Positions 48,960-58,490 are shown, counted from the first letter of the stretch. The stretch is DNA of 64,000 nucleotides from Acinetobacter lwoffii (GCF_024129435.1 NZ_JAMXXN010000002.1:124001-188000); one strand, 5' to 3'. The notes: generated from the sequence alone by a model not told the origin. Made by a program: numbers and translations.

Positions 48960-49322
48960 ATGCACATGTTACTTAGCAATCTGGAATCTGTACCGGGACA
49001 TACCATTCGCCAGCAAATTGATGTGGTGTATGGCAGTACCGTACGCAGCAAACATGTCGGACGTGACTTATTGGCCGGCCTGAAAAATATTGTCGGTGGT
49101 GAGCTTACCGCCTATACCGAACTGCTGGAAGAATCCCGTCAGGAAGCCATGAACCGCATGATTGAAAAAGCCCGTAGTATGGGTGCCAATGCGATTGTCG
49201 GCATTCGTTTCTCGACCTCTAATATCGCCCAAGGTGCTTCTGAACTCTTTGTTTATGGGACAGCCGTAGTCGTTGATCCGATCATGCCGAAATTGCCCGA
49301 CCCTTTTCCGCAGGCAGATTAA
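48960..49322 (+). CDS. YbjQ/UPF0145-family protein, copy 1
   Basis: 120 residues. The family fold is visible: HTIRQQIDVVYGSTVRSKHVGRDLLAGLKNIVGGELTAYTELLEESRQEA, split as VVYGSTVRSKHVGRDLLAG then GGELTAYTELLEESRQEA, ending IVGIRFSTSNI and ELFVYGTAVVV. Pentameric YbjQ proteins are sometimes called heavy-metal-binding but no function is proved. The second start ATG at 48966 is possible. The paralogue begins four bases later. Confidence 0.88.
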   Translation: MHMLLSNLESVPGHTIRQQIDVVYGSTVRSKHVGRDLLAGLKNIVGGELTAYTELLEESRQEAMNRMIEKARSMGANAIVGIRFSTSNIAQGASELFVYGTAVVVDPIMPKLPDPFPQAD

Positions 49323-49325
49323 AGC

Positions 49326-49775
49326 ATGGATGGTTTAATTCTCCAGATCATCATTTTTGCCATTCTGTTTAGTGTTGGTTTCGGTTTTGGACGTTATAAC
49401 GAAGGTAAACATTTTCGTTATCTGGATGAACAGGAACAACGTCTGGCCTATATCCGGGTGAACAATAGCCGCTTCGTTGTGTCTGAATATTCCGGACAGA
49501 TGATCAGCAGCAATGTGGTCATTTCCCATGATTATTTTAAATATGCGATTGCCAATGTGCAGAATATGCTGGGTGGCCGTCTGACCAGCTATGAAAGTGT
49601 AGTAGAACGCGCACGACGTGAAGCGATTGTACGTTTAAAACTGGAAGCCGAAAAAATTGGTGCGACTCAGATTATGGGCATTCGGCTCAGCACGACTGAA
49701 CTCGGTATGCAAGGTGGCATGGTGGAAGTCTTTGCTTATGGCACTGCAATCCAACAACCCGCTCAATCCGTTTAA
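49326..49775 (+). CDS. YbjQ/UPF0145-like protein with N-terminal membrane anchor, copy 2
   Basis: 149 residues. Residues about 4-20 (LILQIIIFAILFSVGFGFG) are a membrane helix, followed by a YbjQ-like domain (GGRLTSYESVVERARREAIVRL, then GIRLSTTELGMQGGMVEVFAYGTAI). The domain aligns with copy 1 in the same order, so the pair arose by duplication. The anchored copy could tether the soluble one to the membrane. It starts directly after the copy 1 stop. Confidence 0.85.
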   Translation: MDGLILQIIIFAILFSVGFGFGRYNEGKHFRYLDEQEQRLAYIRVNNSRFVVSEYSGQMISSNVVISHDYFKYAIANVQNMLGGRLTSYESVVERARREAIVRLKLEAEKIGATQIMGIRLSTTELGMQGGMVEVFAYGTAIQQPAQSV

Positions 49776-49898
49776 ACATCAGTTCAGAAAAAATCTATTG
49801 AGATAATCACGCCTGCTACGCGATCCGCGCAGTCAAATGACTCAACTCGAATCAGTTCGACACCTTTAGGATGAAATGTCGTAGAGGAAATAACTCAG

Positions 49899-49928
49899 AC
49901 CGTTGCAATCTTCTTTATTGCAAACGGT
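49899..49928 (+). terminator. Imperfect hairpin upstream of the DUF1345 remnant
   Basis: ACCGTTGCAAT and ATTGCAAACGGT pair with one bulged base around a short TTCTTT-type loop. There is no T-run. It may be a weak terminator of the YbjQ pair or a protein-binding palindrome. Confidence 0.35.
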
Positions 49929-49973
49929 TCTGTGCTAGGATCTTGAGAAGTCAGCAAAATAAATATAAATGAC

Positions 49974-50647
49974 ATGATGTAGTTTCTTCAGTCTATAAAA
50001 ACGGCACTTCAATCCCGTCTGTATTTCTTTATTATTTTCCCAGCAATCGTTGGATTTTATCTGGTTTTACAAGCCCTCACCCCTTTGAGCTGGTCAAACT
50101 CCCTGTTGATCAGCTGGAATATCGCAATTTACGCTTATTTATTATTGACCATAAAAAACTCTGGCGTATTGATCATGCTCATATCCTGCAACGCGCCATG
50201 CAACAGGATGCCAGCAAATGGATCATTCTGTTTCTGGTGATCACCACCCTCATCATGTGTTTTATAGCGATTATTATTGAAATTAATCACTTACCTAAAG
50301 ATACTACCATCCGAACCGGTCATTTAATCTTGTCAGTTCTGACCATTATTTCAGCCTGGTTCTTGATGCATACGATTTTTGCAATTCATTATGCACATGA
50401 CTTTTATTTGGCGCTCGACAAACAGCAACAAGGTGGACTGGATTTCCCCAATACCACCAGACCGACTTATCCAGACTTTCTATATTTTAGTTATATCATC
50501 GGGACTTCTGCGCAAACTGCAGATGTATCCATTACTTGCCAATCCATGCGGGTTTTAAATACCCTACATTTGCTTTTGGCTTACGGATTCAATACCACCA
50601 TTCTGGCCATCAGCATTAATGTAACGGCAAACTTTATCAGCACTTAA
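49974..50647 (+). pseudogene. DUF1345-family membrane protein, broken
   Basis: The C-terminal part (from 50198, about 149 residues in frame) is a clear DUF1345 protein with helices such as WIILFLVITTLIMCFIAIIIE. The matching N-terminal two-helix part (FLQSIKTALQSRLYFF, then LISWNIAIYAYLLLTIK) is present at 49983-50158 but in another frame. Adding one A to the six-A run at 50153-50158 joins the two into LLLTIKKLWRIDHAHILQ. At the start, ATG ATG is followed immediately by TAG (49980), so no good start codon opens the N-terminal part. Two defects suggest decay; a sequencing error at the A-run is the alternative for one of them. Confidence 0.75.
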
Positions 50648-50767
50648 AAAGTTTTTTGGATAGTGGCAGTACCCTGAAAATAGCGATCTACCGCCCAATC
50701 AGCTACCACTACCCTGCGTCTAACCTGACCAGTTTTTAAATTAGGTCAATCACAGTATTTGATTGCT

Positions 50768-51265
50768 TCAAGCGGTGAGACCTTTACGCAATTCATCTTC
50801 GACGATGCTGAGTTCAATTTCACTAAATTTACGAATCTCACCTTCAGCATGCTTTTCTAGCATGCCACCCAGCAAAGGCACTTTGACTTTGACTGTCCAG
50901 TTTAACTGGAACTGGATCTGGTCTTCATCTCCAGTGACTGCACGCTGACAGATGGCCTCGATCGGCAAGTTCGCACCGAGTTGTACCGTCGAAGTCATTT
51001 CATTCAGATCGCTAACATCGGTACGCTGCAAACGGAATGCATCTTTGAGTAATTTTTTTGCGATATCAGGAATATTAACATCCAGATTATAAGCGCGTTT
51101 CAGGGTATACATATGCCCCTGCTTTTCCGAAACCAGGATTTCCAAGTTTTGCGCAGGAATTCGATGGCAAACTGCCTCATGCAAACGAATATCATTGGCC
51201 AAACGCTTAAATTCATCAATAGACACGCCATTGATAATTGCTTTCACGGTGAACTGATGTGCCAT
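50768..51265 (-). CDS. DUF2505-family protein
   Basis: 165 residues. The layout, with a START/SRPBCC-like beta-sheet and hydrophobic cavity, matches DUF2505: AICQRAVTGDEDQIQFQLNWTVKVKVPLLGGMLE (split at WTVKVKVPLLGGMLE) and the KFSEIELSIVEDELRKGL helix. Ligand unknown. It stands alone on the minus strand; the facing DUF1345 remnant is convergent. Confidence 0.82.
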   Translation of the reverse strand: MAHQFTVKAIINGVSIDEFKRLANDIRLHEAVCHRIPAQNLEILVSEKQGHMYTLKRAYNLDVNIPDIAKKLLKDAFRLQRTDVSDLNEMTSTVQLGANLPIEAICQRAVTGDEDQIQFQLNWTVKVKVPLLGGMLEKHAEGEIRKFSEIELSIVEDELRKGLTA

Positions 51266-51414
51266 GCTATTTTTTCCTTATTTTTATTACGATATTCGCC
51301 TATGCCACTCTCGGCTGATGCGAATAAAAATCAGATACAGAGATGACTCTGCAATTTATATCAACTTTATAGCGGATGTCATTATTCTTTTATCGGGAAA
51401 TACCGGCAATCCGG

Positions 51415-51690
51415 TCAATGTTTGCAACATAGTTTTACTGAAAGCTGTGCCTGTCCACAGCTGATCTGTAGCTGCGCTTCGCCATAATAAATCACGGCAT
51501 GAAACTCATCGGCACCATCGTCCAGACCGGAAACAGAGTATTCTGTAACAGCCGGGAAAGCCTGTAACCAGTCAGCCTTATAAAAATCCGAGACCGAATC
51601 AAACTGCAAATACAGTTCAGGCTCAGCTTCGATCTTCATCGCCAGTGCAATAAACTTCTGTAATTGTGCTTGATGAAAATCAATGATCAT
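51415..51690 (-). CDS. Small conserved protein of unknown function
   Basis: 91 residues, no recognised family. Acidic, with alternating beta-like segments (EYSVSGLDDGADEFHAVIYYG, LQISCGQAQLSVKLCCK). Three Cys near the C-terminus (SCG and CCK). No signal peptide or membrane helix. AGGAGC precedes the ATG (GCAGGAGCGCT), supporting translation. Confidence 0.55.
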   Translation of the reverse strand: MIIDFHQAQLQKFIALAMKIEAEPELYLQFDSVSDFYKADWLQAFPAVTEYSVSGLDDGADEFHAVIYYGEAQLQISCGQAQLSVKLCCKH

Positions 51691-51949
51691 AGCGCTCCTG
51701 CCTTTTTAGTCCGGATCATTGTTCGCCAGACTTCGTACATTTTAAATGACTATTTCAAGAATAGGATTCACGAGTCTTGAGGTTTTTCTAGCGCAAGATT
51801 ATGGCTTGAAGGAGATAAATTATATGGGCTATTTCCGCCAAGCGGCAGAAAAAATCTGAGCTAAGGCATGAGATACCTTTTCTGAATTGCAATGGCTTAA
51901 GTACGTAGTCTGAGATCTTCAATCGTAGAAAATGACTGAAAGTGGTGTT

Positions 51950-52450
51950 CTAAGCACAGTCAGAATGCAAAAGTTCCCTACGAATTTCATGCCGGTGCTC
52001 TTCTCCAAAACGGTCGACATGTGCATAGAATACGCCATAGCGACCGACATAATATTCCAGTGACTGATCATAAAAATTCCAGAAAATAGACCATTCGCCT
52101 AAATCCATCTGACGAACCTGGGTACCACTGTGCATCGGCATTTTTTGTAATAGTTCTTGCTGTAACTGTTCGGCCTGTGCCCGATTCTCAATATGCACCT
52201 GCCGTTGAAAGAATAGCTGTGCCACATCGTCAAACAGTTCCAGTTCATAAGCATCCACCAGATGTACTTGCTGCTCTTGCTCGATGACCTCTTGTTCTGT
52301 CATGCTAGAAATCTGTGCTGGTTTTTCTGGACGCTGACACACCAGATGGCGCTGAGCTTTATAGATCTTTCTGCCTACGATCCAGGCAGCATTCAACATG
52401 AATAAAACACATAACAAGAGCAGTAATTTCAGCATGGTTGATGATCTCAT
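51950..52450 (-). CDS. Membrane-anchored protein of unknown function
   Basis: 166 residues. One N-terminal helix (about 6-25, LKLLLLLCVLFMLNAAWIVG) is followed by a soluble domain with AQLFFQRQVHIENRAQAEQL and a C-terminal part rich in Tyr, Arg and His. No family recognised. An internal ATG five codons downstream (52435) is the alternative start. It stands apart on both sides, with 259 bases downstream and 356 upstream empty. Confidence 0.6.
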   Translation of the reverse strand: MRSSTMLKLLLLLCVLFMLNAAWIVGRKIYKAQRHLVCQRPEKPAQISSMTEQEVIEQEQQVHLVDAYELELFDDVAQLFFQRQVHIENRAQAEQLQQELLQKMPMHSGTQVRQMDLGEWSIFWNFYDQSLEYYVGRYGVFYAHVDRFGEEHRHEIRRELLHSDCA

Positions 52451-52806
52451 ATGACTAATTTTATTTTTATGGTTATAGGATCAAGATTCATTTGAATAGT
52501 CCCTTTTGACTCAGCATACGTCTATTTTTTATACAGTGCAAACTTGAGGCATATTTTTACTATTTATCTCCTCTGCTTGCTCATTTGTGCCCAGATTCAA
52601 ACTTCGATTTATTTAAAAATGGATTTGCTTTGATTTTTTATTTTTAACGCTGTAATGAGATTGAAGAACTTGAGATAAACAAACAGAACAAATCAGCAAC
52701 AGAACCGATCTTCACATTGATAAATCACAGCAAAGATTCTCAAAAAACTACAATATTGTTCTGTTTTTTACCCTCTTCTTTTTTATCCAATAAACCTTCC
52801 CTATAA
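52451..52806. other. AT-rich intergenic region
   Basis: About 356 bases without a gene or recognisable RNA. Strongly AT-rich, with T- and A-runs (e.g. around 52630-52650 and 52760-52790) but no clear promoter pair or hairpin. Probable promoters for the flanking divergent genes lie here but cannot be placed. Confidence 0.4.
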
Positions 52807-53274
52807 ATGTTCGAGAAAATGAATAATATTATGATTCGTGAAGGGAAGGTCGAAGATATACCTCAAATTATTCAGGTCATTCATGACAGCATTCAGTCCT
52901 GTGTACTGGATCATCAGCGTGAAGAAAGCAAAATTCAAACCTGGCTAGAAAAATTTGATCATGCCAGCCTGATTGTCGATATGCTGTATAACGATTGCTG
53001 GGTTTATCTCATCTATGACAAGGTCGTCGGGTTCTTATTGGTCAGTGATACTGGAGAAATCCGGATGCATTATGTGGCCCAACACTGCCAAAGACTGGGA
53101 TTTGGCACCGAGTTATTTCAACAAATGCATCGCGCTTTATTAAAGAAAAAAATTCATCAGATTGAAATACAGTCTACTCAAACTGCGTTAAGTTATTATC
53201 AACACTGCGGCTTTCATCCCCATTCTGCCGAGCCAGAAGATGAATCGCGTTATCTGTATAAATATGTTTTTTAA
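52807..53274 (+). CDS. GNAT-family N-acetyltransferase
   Basis: 155 residues with the GNAT core: IREGKVEDIPQIIQVIHDS at the start, VVGFLLVSDTGEIRMHYVAQHCQRLGFGTELFQQMH across the acetyl-CoA site (split: CQRLGFGTELF), then ALSYYQHCGFHPH. Substrate unknown. In-frame ATGs at 52819 and 52831 are alternative starts; none has a clear ribosome site. Its stop overlaps that of the convergent diguanylate cyclase gene by four bases. Confidence 0.83.
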   Translation: MFEKMNNIMIREGKVEDIPQIIQVIHDSIQSCVLDHQREESKIQTWLEKFDHASLIVDMLYNDCWVYLIYDKVVGFLLVSDTGEIRMHYVAQHCQRLGFGTELFQQMHRALLKKKIHQIEIQSTQTALSYYQHCGFHPHSAEPEDESRYLYKYVF

Positions 53275-55139
53275 TCGGCCTCTTTTTCAATTTTTAACTG
53301 ATCACGTCCGGCCTGTTTGGCGGCGTAGAGCTGCACATCTGCCGCTTTCATCAATTCATGAATATCTGCATAGCCATGTTTTTGTTCAACCCAGGCCGCG
53401 CCCATACTAACCGTAACATAATCTTTTTCATCTGGCCGATTCAGATGTTGCATACGCTGTTCCCGAATCTGGTTTAACACATTTTCCAGATTTTTAAGGG
53501 CAGTTTGAACCGGCATTCCAGTGAGCAGAATCGCAAACTCTTCACCACCATAACGTGCCAGATAGCCAGACGGTGGCAAAGTGCCTTGAATAATCCTGAC
53601 CAGATTTTTCAGGATTTCATCGCCTTTTAAGTGGCCATAGTAGTCATTATAATTTTTAAAAAAATCGACATCGAGCATGGCAAAAATCAAGGTATGTTGC
53701 GGCTGTTGTTGGGTCTGTATAAACTGCTGCTGGATTTCATGATTTAAGGCACGCCGGTTAAAAGCTCCGGTCAGTGCATCAATATTCATCTGCTGTTCCA
53801 GTTTGGCATTCACTTCACGCAGCTGCTGGGTACGCTCTTTGACTTTTTGATCGAGCGAATTATTGAGTGCGATCAGGTTCAGGTTTAGCTGTTCAGTCTC
53901 ATAAGTTTGATGTGCATAATGTCTGGACTGCTGAAACATGATTAATAAGGCATAGATACTGGTTGAGATAAAGAACAGATGCGTGGTTTTAATTACATTG
54001 ATCAGCAACAGATAATCATTCAAAAAAGTGACACAAAGGAAAATAATTGCAATCAGATTTAAACGCGAATAATGCTCTTTATAACGTAGGGTCTGATAAA
54101 AGCCATAAATAAAATTACCGATGATGACCAAGGCGAAAATCGCACTAAATAGGGCTACTCGTTCAAATATCTCAGGAGGTGAAAATAGGGTGAAAGTAAT
54201 GTTAAAAACCAGTAATGCCACAGCGATATAATAAATCACCGGATTTAGATAACGTCGGTTAAAAAGATGCATATAACTGAGAAAAAAGAAGGCAGCAATA
54301 AAAGTAAACAAATACTCTAAGCGGGTTCCCCACAGCCAATTAATATTGGTAAATACCGAATAGGCATAAGGTGCAGAAAACAGATTATGCAGGGCCAAAA
54401 AGACAATAAACCAGCCAAAAACAAAGATACTTTTACTGTTACGTTCTCGTGATCCCCGGAATATCGAAAATAGAATGGTAAACACCCCCACCCCAAGTAC
54501 CGCGCCGCACACCATGGCAATACTCATCATGAGCTGCTGGAATTGGCGATTGATGGTAGCTGCAACGCCGATCTGCATTGGTCGTTCGAGACCGCCATGC
54601 AAGTGGGTATAATTGGAAGCCTGAATGCTTAAGGTAATATACTCAGTGTCTGGAACAAAATAGCCAATACGCGGTGCTTTCTCAGTCACCTGTTTGTCAG
54701 GTGTGGTACTGATTTCCCCGAGACGGACAATAAACTGTCCATTGACATATATCCGATAGGCGCCGTATTGGGTTGGAATCCGAATCGCGATGCGTCGCCC
54801 GAGAAATTCTTTCGGAATTTTAAAATAGCCAATAAAGGTACCGTAGCCAGAGTTTGAACCCGCTAGAGTTTTAAAAGAGGCTGGCAATTCAACTGTTTTT
54901 GACTGGAGTACGGGGCTGGGCTGAACAATAAACTGACTCGGATAAAACAGCCATTTTCCCTGCAAGGCACTAGTGCTATGTTCGGTAAAATGAACTTCAG
55001 TAATATGGTCGTGAGATTGCTGCTGAAATGACGGCGAAGGGAGTTCATCCTGAGCGATTGCTGAACTTATGATGCAAGTCATCCAGCTCAAGGCACAGAC
55101 AAATACGAAAAAACAGACATTCCTTATCAAGTTATGCAA
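53271..55139 (-). CDS. 7TM-DISM sensor diguanylate cyclase
   Basis: 622 residues. A signal peptide is followed by a periplasmic 7TMR-DISM-like domain (about 30-195), seven membrane helices (about 200-400), a coiled coil (SLDQKVKERTQQLREVNAKLEQQMN) and a C-terminal GGDEF domain with ARYGGEEFAILL. It probably makes cyclic di-GMP in response to an external signal. The inhibitory RxxD motif is not conserved: the residues before ARYGGEEF read PPSGYL. The frame opens at a TTG at 55139; start choice is uncertain. Confidence 0.87.
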   Translation of the reverse strand: MHNLIRNVCFFVFVCALSWMTCIISSAIAQDELPSPSFQQQSHDHITEVHFTEHSTSALQGKWLFYPSQFIVQPSPVLQSKTVELPASFKTLAGSNSGYGTFIGYFKIPKEFLGRRIAIRIPTQYGAYRIYVNGQFIVRLGEISTTPDKQVTEKAPRIGYFVPDTEYITLSIQASNYTHLHGGLERPMQIGVAATINRQFQQLMMSIAMVCGAVLGVGVFTILFSIFRGSRERNSKSIFVFGWFIVFLALHNLFSAPYAYSVFTNINWLWGTRLEYLFTFIAAFFFLSYMHLFNRRYLNPVIYYIAVALLVFNITFTLFSPPEIFERVALFSAIFALVIIGNFIYGFYQTLRYKEHYSRLNLIAIIFLCVTFLNDYLLLINVIKTTHLFFISTSIYALLIMFQQSRHYAHQTYETEQLNLNLIALNNSLDQKVKERTQQLREVNAKLEQQMNIDALTGAFNRRALNHEIQQQFIQTQQQPQHTLIFAMLDVDFFKNYNDYYGHLKGDEILKNLVRIIQGTLPPSGYLARYGGEEFAILLTGMPVQTALKNLENVLNQIREQRMQHLNRPDEKDYVTVSMGAAWVEQKHGYADIHELMKAADVQLYAAKQAGRDQLKIEKEAD

Positions 55140-55323
55140 ATACGTTATATCTCAAAATAACTCTTTATTATTCTTATAATCTACAAGGAATATTTTTGAT
55201 TTCAAATCTTTTTAGATGTTTTTTGTAGCGTCTCCGGCACAGTCTATTTTGAAGCGACTGTACCAGAACCTTCATACATTTTTGAATAAAAAATATATTT
55301 TATATTCAGCAAGTTAAATGATT

Positions 55324-55662
55324 TTAATCACGTGTTTTTACATCAAACAGTTCAATTTCAAAAATCAGGTTGGAATTGGCTGGAATGACTTTACCCATTT
55401 TACGTTCGCCATAGGCCAAATGTGCAGGCACCATCAGTTTACGCTTGCCACCAACTTTCATTCCCAGAATCCCCTGATCCCAACCTTTGATCACACGACC
55501 GGTACCAATGACAGTTTCAAAATAATTACCACGGTCAATAGAAGAATCAAACTTGGTTCCATCTTCCAGCCAGCCGGTATAGTGCGTGGTAATTAAGGCA
55601 CCTTTTACCGCTTCTTTACCTTCGCCTACTTTTAAATCAATAATTTCAAGTTCGTTGATCAT
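55324..55662 (-). CDS. FKBP-type peptidyl-prolyl cis-trans isomerase
   Basis: 112 residues, single-domain FKBP: LITTHYTGWLEDGTKFDSSIDRG, then VIKGWDQGILGMKVGGKRKLMVPAHLAYGERKMG (split: VIKGWDQGILGMKVGGKRKL and IPANSNLIFEIELFD). No signal peptide, so it is cytoplasmic. It assists proline isomerisation in folding. Stand-alone minus-strand gene. Confidence 0.93.
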   Translation of the reverse strand: MINELEIIDLKVGEGKEAVKGALITTHYTGWLEDGTKFDSSIDRGNYFETVIGTGRVIKGWDQGILGMKVGGKRKLMVPAHLAYGERKMGKVIPANSNLIFEIELFDVKTRD

Positions 55663-55747
55663 GGTTATTTACCTGAGAGGAGCATAAAATTCAAAGCTCA
55701 GTATAAACTGGATTGCTCTGTTTTTTTAAGCTTGGGACATTGATGGG

Positions 55748-56371
55748 TTAAAAGCTGAGTTCCTGAATATTCTTATCATTGAGTAAATACTGGGTTAATT
55801 CTTGATGATTCTTGGCCGATCCCATCAGAATCCAGCGTCCGACAATCTGTTGATCAATTTTTTTTTGTGAGGAATGCACCACTTTTAACTCATAACGTTT
55901 AAATAACATTTCGTAGTGATCGGAATCATTCTGATCGAATGGGCAGACGATTTCATAGCTGCGTTCCTGATTCAGAGATTCAATGCCACGCTGAACATAC
56001 ATTAATAGAACCAGCACCGCCATGACAATAAAAGTAGCCCAAATACTTAAGAGTTCATAGCCAGCACCGACTGCCATGCCGAGTGCTGCCGTCATCCAGA
56101 TGGTAGTCGCGGTGGTAATTCCAGAAATACGGTTATCATCTTTCAGGATAACACCAGCGCCCAGAAAACCCAGCCCAGTCAAGACATTGGCGGCCAGCCG
56201 GTCAGGATTGGCCACGCCTATTTTCAGGGAGATAATGGTAAATAAACAGGAACTCAGACTGACCATAATCATGGTACGCAATCCAGCAGATTTACTGTGA
56301 TACTCACGCTCTGCACCAATAATTGCGCCAATCGCGACAGCTAGCAGTAAATCATAAAGTTCATGGTACAT
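55748..56371 (-). CDS. MgtC/SapB-family membrane protein
   Basis: 207 residues. Four to five N-terminal helices contain the family motifs GAIIGAEREYHSKSAGLRTMIMVSL, split as IIGAEREYHSKSAGLRT, then GLGFLGAGVIL and AATIWMTAALGMAVGAG (ATTIWMTAALGMA). A C-terminal soluble region of about 80 residues follows. MgtC proteins are linked to magnesium homeostasis and ATP-synthase control; role in this organism unknown. Confidence 0.9.
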   Translation of the reverse strand: MYHELYDLLLAVAIGAIIGAEREYHSKSAGLRTMIMVSLSSCLFTIISLKIGVANPDRLAANVLTGLGFLGAGVILKDDNRISGITTATTIWMTAALGMAVGAGYELLSIWATFIVMAVLVLLMYVQRGIESLNQERSYEIVCPFDQNDSDHYEMLFKRYELKVVHSSQKKIDQQIVGRWILMGSAKNHQELTQYLLNDKNIQELSF

Positions 56372-56456
56372 GGTGCAACCCTGCGTATTCTTATTCCTCA
56401 GATATACGCAATTTGAGCTACAAGATACAAGTCCAGACTTGCATCCTTATTTGGCC

Positions 56457-56987
56457 TTATTGTAACTGTTCCCACTCCACCAGCACCTGGCCCTGATCGC
56501 CAATCAAGGTCCATTCACCATCCATCACATTGAGCTGTAACTGCATGGTGCGTTCGCATAACTGTGGCAATGCGTCGGTGGTTGCGGTAGATAACTTCCA
56601 CACTTCCACATTTTTTAAGATTTTTAATTTGCTGCTGCGCTTATACCATTCATCCACCGCAGAACCATAGGTGACAACTGCGACCTGCTTGCAACGCGCA
56701 CTGGCCTTTTTGACTTTATCTTCATCCGGGCTACCGACTTCAATCCATTTGACCAGTTGACCGGTCAGATCTTTTTCCCAGAGTGCCGGTTCATCGGTTT
56801 CAAAAAGATCCTTGGTAAATTCCAGCGCTTCATCGGCATAGCGTGCATAGGCCAAAATACGCACCATCAAGCGTTCAATGGTTTCTGAAGGATGCAGCGC
56901 CATCGTCAGCTGATAGTCTGCATAACGATGCGTATCCATGTCCGCAATATTCAAATCAACCTTATAAATCGTCGCTTTTAACGCCAT
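56457..56987 (-). CDS. YaeQ-family protein
   Basis: 176 residues starting MALKATIYKVDLNI, the YaeQ opening. The ALHPSETIERLMVRILAYARYADE and GSPDEDKVKKASARCKQVAVVTYG segments are the family core (PD-(D/E)XK-like nuclease fold, without demonstrated nuclease activity). The ATG at 56987 has GAGGAT six bases upstream; the frame open to 57065 is not used. It lies downstream of the CobW-like gene on the same strand. Confidence 0.93.
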   Translation of the reverse strand: MALKATIYKVDLNIADMDTHRYADYQLTMALHPSETIERLMVRILAYARYADEALEFTKDLFETDEPALWEKDLTGQLVKWIEVGSPDEDKVKKASARCKQVAVVTYGSAVDEWYKRSSKLKILKNVEVWKLSTATTDALPQLCERTMQLQLNVMDGEWTLIGDQGQVLVEWEQLQ

Positions 56988-57088
56988 CACATAATCCTCA
57001 AATTTGGCGCCTAGCATATAAGATTTAGCGCTATTTTGCTGAACAGATTTAGGCCAATAATTCATTCAGCGCACTAGAAACAGTACCA

Positions 57089-58099
57089 TTATTTCTCTGG
57101 ATCCATACGACATTGCATCAGGGCAGTTTCAAAGGCCAGCCAATCCCGTGACTGTTGATAAATCACTTCTACCCGGTTATCAATGCCTTCATCTGCCGAC
57201 TGATAATTAAACTGCTCAGGATTAAAATTAAAGCTTTTCCAGCCTTGATCCGTATTAAAAATTCCCTTGATTCTGAGCCAGTCTTTTTGTTCACAGAGCA
57301 GATCCAGCAGATCATAAAAATCAAATTGCCAGCGTTTTGGCAATTTCCAGCCCGCAACCTGATAACCCTGCGCGCTTTCTACATAATGATAAGGCATTTG
57401 CTGAATCACTAAGGGCGTATCTGCTGAACGGGTGATCTGTTGCTGTTTTAACAAAGGCTGAATCTGACGGGCGGAACCCCGATAGTCCTGCTTGATCAGT
57501 TCGATATCGAGTTGTCCATGCTCGGTGAACAGCCACTGTTGGGCATAAGGTTGATATTCTGCCTGAAGCTGCGTGAGCGCTGCGCGATCTGCGGCTGTCA
57601 TCAAGTCAGTATGTGAAATCACCACAATATGCGCTGCCTTGAGCTGGTCTGCATACAGGTTTTGCTGGGTCCAGTCCCGGTCATGCAAACGCGAACCATC
57701 TACCACAGTGACTAAAGCCTGCATGTTTAAATGGCTGTGCCAGTGCGGTTCGGTCAGCTGTTCCAGTAATTGTCCCGGGTGCCCCAGCCCAGTAGGTTCG
57801 ATAAACAGACGATCCGGTTTCACCTCTGACAGCAGCCGTGACAAGGCGATCTGCATGGGTAACTGGCTACTACTACAACATAGACAACCACCCAACAGCT
57901 CTTTGACCGCAAAGCCCTGGTCTTGTGGCAATAACTGCTGGTCTACCCCAATCTGGCCAAATTCATTCATCAGTACCGCCCAGATTTCCTGTTCCGGTTT
58001 TTGCTGTAATAAATGTTTGAGTAGTGTGGTTTTACCTGCCCCCAAAAATCCGGAAATGATATGGACAGGAATAGCCTGCGACGCTGACAGAATTTTCAA
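57089..58099 (-). CDS. CobW/P47K-family GTP-binding metal chaperone
   Basis: 336 residues. G1 is SGFLGAGKTTLLKHLLQ, the metal-binding CxCC motif is in GGCLCCSS, and switch region EPTGLGHPGQLLEQL. The C-terminal CobW-C domain starts near 245. Family members deliver zinc, cobalt or other metals using GTP; the metal here cannot be read from sequence. The start codon appears to be TTG at 58099, with GAGAG upstream. No zinc-repressor palindrome was found in the upstream gap. YaeQ follows. Confidence 0.88.
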   Translation of the reverse strand: MKILSASQAIPVHIISGFLGAGKTTLLKHLLQQKPEQEIWAVLMNEFGQIGVDQQLLPQDQGFAVKELLGGCLCCSSSQLPMQIALSRLLSEVKPDRLFIEPTGLGHPGQLLEQLTEPHWHSHLNMQALVTVVDGSRLHDRDWTQQNLYADQLKAAHIVVISHTDLMTAADRAALTQLQAEYQPYAQQWLFTEHGQLDIELIKQDYRGSARQIQPLLKQQQITRSADTPLVIQQMPYHYVESAQGYQVAGWKLPKRWQFDFYDLLDLLCEQKDWLRIKGIFNTDQGWKSFNFNPEQFNYQSADEGIDNRVEVIYQQSRDWLAFETALMQCRMDPEK

Positions 58100-58490
58100 A
58101 ATCGACTCTCAAGAGATTGAATAGAAATAGCAATACTCTGCATTATAAAGCACAGTGTGACTTTAAAATGCGTGTTCTTCGCAAACACGGCGTGAAAATC
58201 ACAGAGATAAAAATTAATGGAATGATCCAAAATTACCAATTTTCTATGTTAACTTTTATTTCAAATTTGATTTTTGAAATATTCATACACACTTTCATTA
58301 AATAAAACTCTGCATAATTAACAGAAATAAAACAACTTTCTCAGTTTTGTATCTGCAGGGTTATTCCCTGCGTGTCGCTTTTGTTAATTGATTTGCTCAG
58401 TAAAATTTCAGTGCTTAGGATGGGCATCTGTCGAATTGATGTGATGGTCAGCTCGGCAGATTACATGACATGAATAAAAGGATGCCAAAA
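58100..58490. other. Intergenic region between cobW-like and small secreted gene
   Basis: About 390 bases without a gene. On the minus strand TTTATAATG near 58150-58140 could be the -10 of the CobW gene. ATTTCAAAT... with ATTTTTGAAAT near 58260-58280 forms a loose inverted repeat. The rest is AT-rich. No structured RNA recognised. Confidence 0.4.

Noticed and set aside
49973..50197. Open reading frame leading in frame into the DUF1345 C-terminal half without a stop
   Set aside because: It has no good start codon and its translation is polar and unlike a DUF1345 N-terminus. The hydrophobic N-terminal half is in the other frame, so a frameshift explains the data better.
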